Source of the DNA: JBEKYD01 sp049509915
GTDB lineage: Bacteria > Acidobacteriota > Terriglobia > Bryobacterales > Bryobacteraceae
DNA length: 7,496 bases
Assembly (NCBI GenBank): GCA_049509915.1
Contig: JBEKZL010000407.1
Location: 1 to 7,496 of the forward strand
Reading direction: 5' to 3'
A program made the position numbers and the translations under genes. How positions within the stretch are numbered: the stretch's first letter is position 1; the number at the start of each line of letters is the position of its first letter. This document shows positions 5,698-7,496 of the stretch, in pieces. The notes under the pieces were generated by a model. That model searched no databases. It worked only from the letters and a program-made list of their open reading frames with translations, and had not been told where the DNA came from.

Positions 5698-7496
5698 ATG
5701 GTACGGACAGCGCGCGTCCTCGGCCTGGTTTCCATGCTGAGTCTCGCCGGATGGGCACAGCCGAACAAGCCGCCGGTAGATTATGTCAACCCGAACATTG
5801 GCACTATCGGACATCTGCTGACAGCCACCGCGCCCACGGTGCAGTATCCATATGGGATGGTGCGCCTGGCGCCAATCACGACGCCGAAGGTTCGGGATCG
5901 CTACCTGGCGGACAAAATCTACGGCTTTCCCTCGGGTAGCGCCATGCTCACGGCCACTACCGGGGCGATCGAGACGGATTCCGCCAAGAACGCTTCCGCG
6001 TTCGATCACGACTTCGAAACGGTTTCGCCGTACTACTACGCCGCGCTGCTCGAGGATTACGATATCCGGGCGGAATTCACCGCGACCCAGCACGCGGCCT
6101 ATTACCGCTTCACCTTTCCGGCGAATGCCCATTCGCACGTTATACTCTCGTCCAGGGACCACGCCGAACTGGAAGTCGTGGGACCGGACGCGGTTACCGG
6201 ACGCGGCGCGGAGGGCGGCGTGGCAATCTATTTCTACGCCGAGTTTTCGAAGCCGCTGGGCGCGTACCGCACATGGACCGGCGGCCAGGTTTCAGCCCAG
6301 ACGGCGAAACTCTCGGGCGCGGGCATCGGCGTCGAGACCGATGGCGCCACTACCAAGGGCGAGCGGATCGGGGTGCGCATCGGGGTTTCCTACATTGGCA
6401 TCGAGCAAGCGCGAAAGAGCCTCCGGAAAGAAATTCCCGCCTGGAGTTTTGACCAGGTGAAGGCCAAAGGGCGCGCGGTCTGGAATCAGGCGCTGGGCAA
6501 GATTGCCGTGAAGGGCGGCACCGAGAAACAGCGCACGATCTTCTACACGGCGCTCTACCGCTCGCTGGCGCGCATGACCGACCATACCGAAGACGGCAGG
6601 TATTACAGCGGGTACGACGGGCAGGTACACGACGCGGGCGGCCACGATTTTTACGCCGGGGACGGCCTCTGGGACACGTATCGCTCGATGCACCCTCTCC
6701 AGTTGATCCTCGATCCGGCGCGGCAGGTGGACATGGTGAACTCCTACGTCCGCATGTACGAGCAAAGCGGCTCGATGCCTTCGTTTCCGTCGATTGGCGG
6801 GGATGGGGCGGTCATGATCGGCCATCACTCCACCGCCTTCATCACCGACACGTATATGAAAGGCTATCGCGATTTCGACGTGGAGAAGGCTTACGCCGGG
6901 ATGAAGAAAAACGCCATGGACGCTACCCTTCTGCCATGGCGCCGCGGACCGCTGACCGCGCTGGACCGGGTCTACCAGGAGAAGGGTTTCTTCCCGGCGC
7001 TTGCCAAGGGGGAGAAGGAGACGGTGGCGGAAGTGCATCCGTTCGAGCGCCGCCAGGCCGTTTCGGTGACACTGGAAAACTGCTACGACGACTGGTGCGT
7101 GGCGCAGATGGCGAAGGCGCTCAAAAAAGACGACGATTACGCCTATTTCCTGAAGCGCGCGCACAATTACGCCAGTGTCTTCGACGGGCGGATCGGCATG
7201 ATGGCGCCCAGGACCGCCGATGGAAAATGGGTGGAAGACTTCGACCCCACGCGGGGAGGCGGTCAGGGCGGGCGCGACTACTTTGCCGAGTGCAACTCCT
7301 GGGTCTACACCTGGCACGTACAGCACGACGTGGCCGGCCTGATGGCGCTGATGGGCGGGCGCGAGCAGTTCGCGGCCAAACTGGACCAGTTGTTCGTCGA
7401 ACAGTACGGCACGTCCAAGTACGCTTTCCTCGGCCAGTTCCCGGATATGACCGGTTTGATCGGCAACTACGCGCAGGGCGACGAGCCGAGCTTCCA
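5698..7496 (+). CDS. Secreted GH92 family alpha-mannosidase-like glycosidase (3' end outside the window)
   Basis: The frame is open from the ATG to the window end: 599 complete codons, against roughly 720-780 residues usual for the family, so the last part is simply cut off. Residues 1-20 form a Sec signal peptide (M-V-R-T-A-R, hydrophobic core, G-W-A then Q21). The N-terminal beta domain opens with V-D-Y-V-N-P-N-I-G-T (27-36) and Y-P-Y-G-M-V (50-55), both typical of GH92. The catalytic part shows L-W-D-T-Y-R-S-M-H-P-L (324-334), S-G-S-M-P-S-F (357-363), M-I-G-H-H (373-377), T-L-E-N-C-Y-D-D-W-C (458-467) and E-C-N-S-W-V-Y-T-W (531-539). From memory of the family, the Glu of this last motif (E531) is the general acid. 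The segment G-D-E-P-S-F (594-599) corresponds to the calcium-site G-N-E-P-S-H region, and the general-base Asp would lie beyond the window. GH92 enzymes are calcium-dependent exo-alpha-mannosidases, mostly trimming mannose from N-glycans or mannans; linkage cannot be predicted here. It has its own ribosome site and a 459-bp upstream gap, so it starts its own transcript. Confidence 0.92.
   Translation, partial: MVRTARVLGLVSMLSLAGWAQPNKPPVDYVNPNIGTIGHLLTATAPTVQYPYGMVRLAPITTPKVRDRYLADKIYGFPSGSAMLTATTGAIETDSAKNASAFDHDFETVSPYYYAALLEDYDIRAEFTATQHAAYYRFTFPANAHSHVILSSRDHAELEVVGPDAVTGRGAEGGVAIYFYAEFSKPLGAYRTWTGGQVSAQTAKLSGAGIGVETDGATTKGERIGVRIGVSYIGIEQARKSLRKEIPAWSFDQVKAKGRAVWNQALGKIAVKGGTEKQRTIFYTALYRSLARMTDHTEDGRYYSGYDGQVHDAGGHDFYAGDGLWDTYRSMHPLQLILDPARQVDMVNSYVRMYEQSGSMPSFPSIGGDGAVMIGHHSTAFITDTYMKGYRDFDVEKAYAGMKKNAMDATLLPWRRGPLTALDRVYQEKGFFPALAKGEKETVAEVHPFERRQAVSVTLENCYDDWCVAQMAKALKKDDDYAYFLKRAHNYASVFDGRIGMMAPRTADGKWVEDFDPTRGGGQGGRDYFAECNSWVYTWHVQHDVAGLMALMGGREQFAAKLDQLFVEQYGTSKYAFLGQFPDMTGLIGNYAQGDEPSF

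Noticed and set aside
5354..5758. A 134-codon minus-strand frame in the intergenic region
   Set aside because: It runs through the palindrome cluster and over the GH92 start, shows no ribosome site, and its product matches nothing I recognise. A short stretch near its end reads protein-like, but not enough to call a gene or remnant.
6292..7326. A 344-codon minus-strand frame inside the GH92 gene
   Set aside because: It is a shadow frame; the plus-strand reading gives all GH92 motifs in order.

Overview
This is a high-GC bacterial chromosome segment, probably from an Acidobacteriota relative of the Solibacter/Bryobacter group. That placement is inferred from the gene mix (a Tat-exported DUF362 protein, an ACS-type sugar-acid transporter, a secreted GH92 glycosidase) and the long gene-poor intergenic spaces with palindromic repeats. 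No marker gene or RNA gene is present to confirm it. I found no tRNA, rRNA, CRISPR array, transposase or phage gene.

Layout. (1) At 2-370 (+) is the 3' end of a small unrecognised gene, possibly DUF4304-like. (2) At 379-1500 (-) a DUF362 protein with a twin-arginine signal runs convergent to it, 8 bp away. Its start is a GTG with a good Shine-Dalgarno. (3) The 303-bp divergent space 1501-1803 holds a REP/BIME-like pair of hairpins (1585-1676) and a perfect 16-bp palindrome (1762-1777) just ahead of the next gene. (4) At 1804-2999 (+) is an ACS-family MFS transporter broken by a small internal deletion with frameshift at about 2580, which removes roughly one transmembrane helix. (5) The 232-bp space 3000-3231 contains three GCACAA hexamers spaced exactly 10 bp. 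(6) At 3232-5238 (+) is a 668-aa polytopic membrane protein of the PTPS-related/YfhO-like, GT-C-like type. (7) The 459-bp space 5239-5697 holds a weak terminator-like hairpin and a compact cluster of abutting palindromes (5528-5598). (8) From 5698 (+) to the window end is a secreted GH92 alpha-mannosidase-like enzyme, truncated only by the window edge.

The genes do not form one operon: they are separated by 200-460 bp or face different ways. A loose theme is carbohydrate handling: secreted mannosidase, sugar-acid-type transporter (now dead) and a membrane protein that may glycosylate lipids or envelope components. No defence, mobile or otherwise novel multi-gene system is visible. The best second-look items are the non-coding structures and the decayed transporter.
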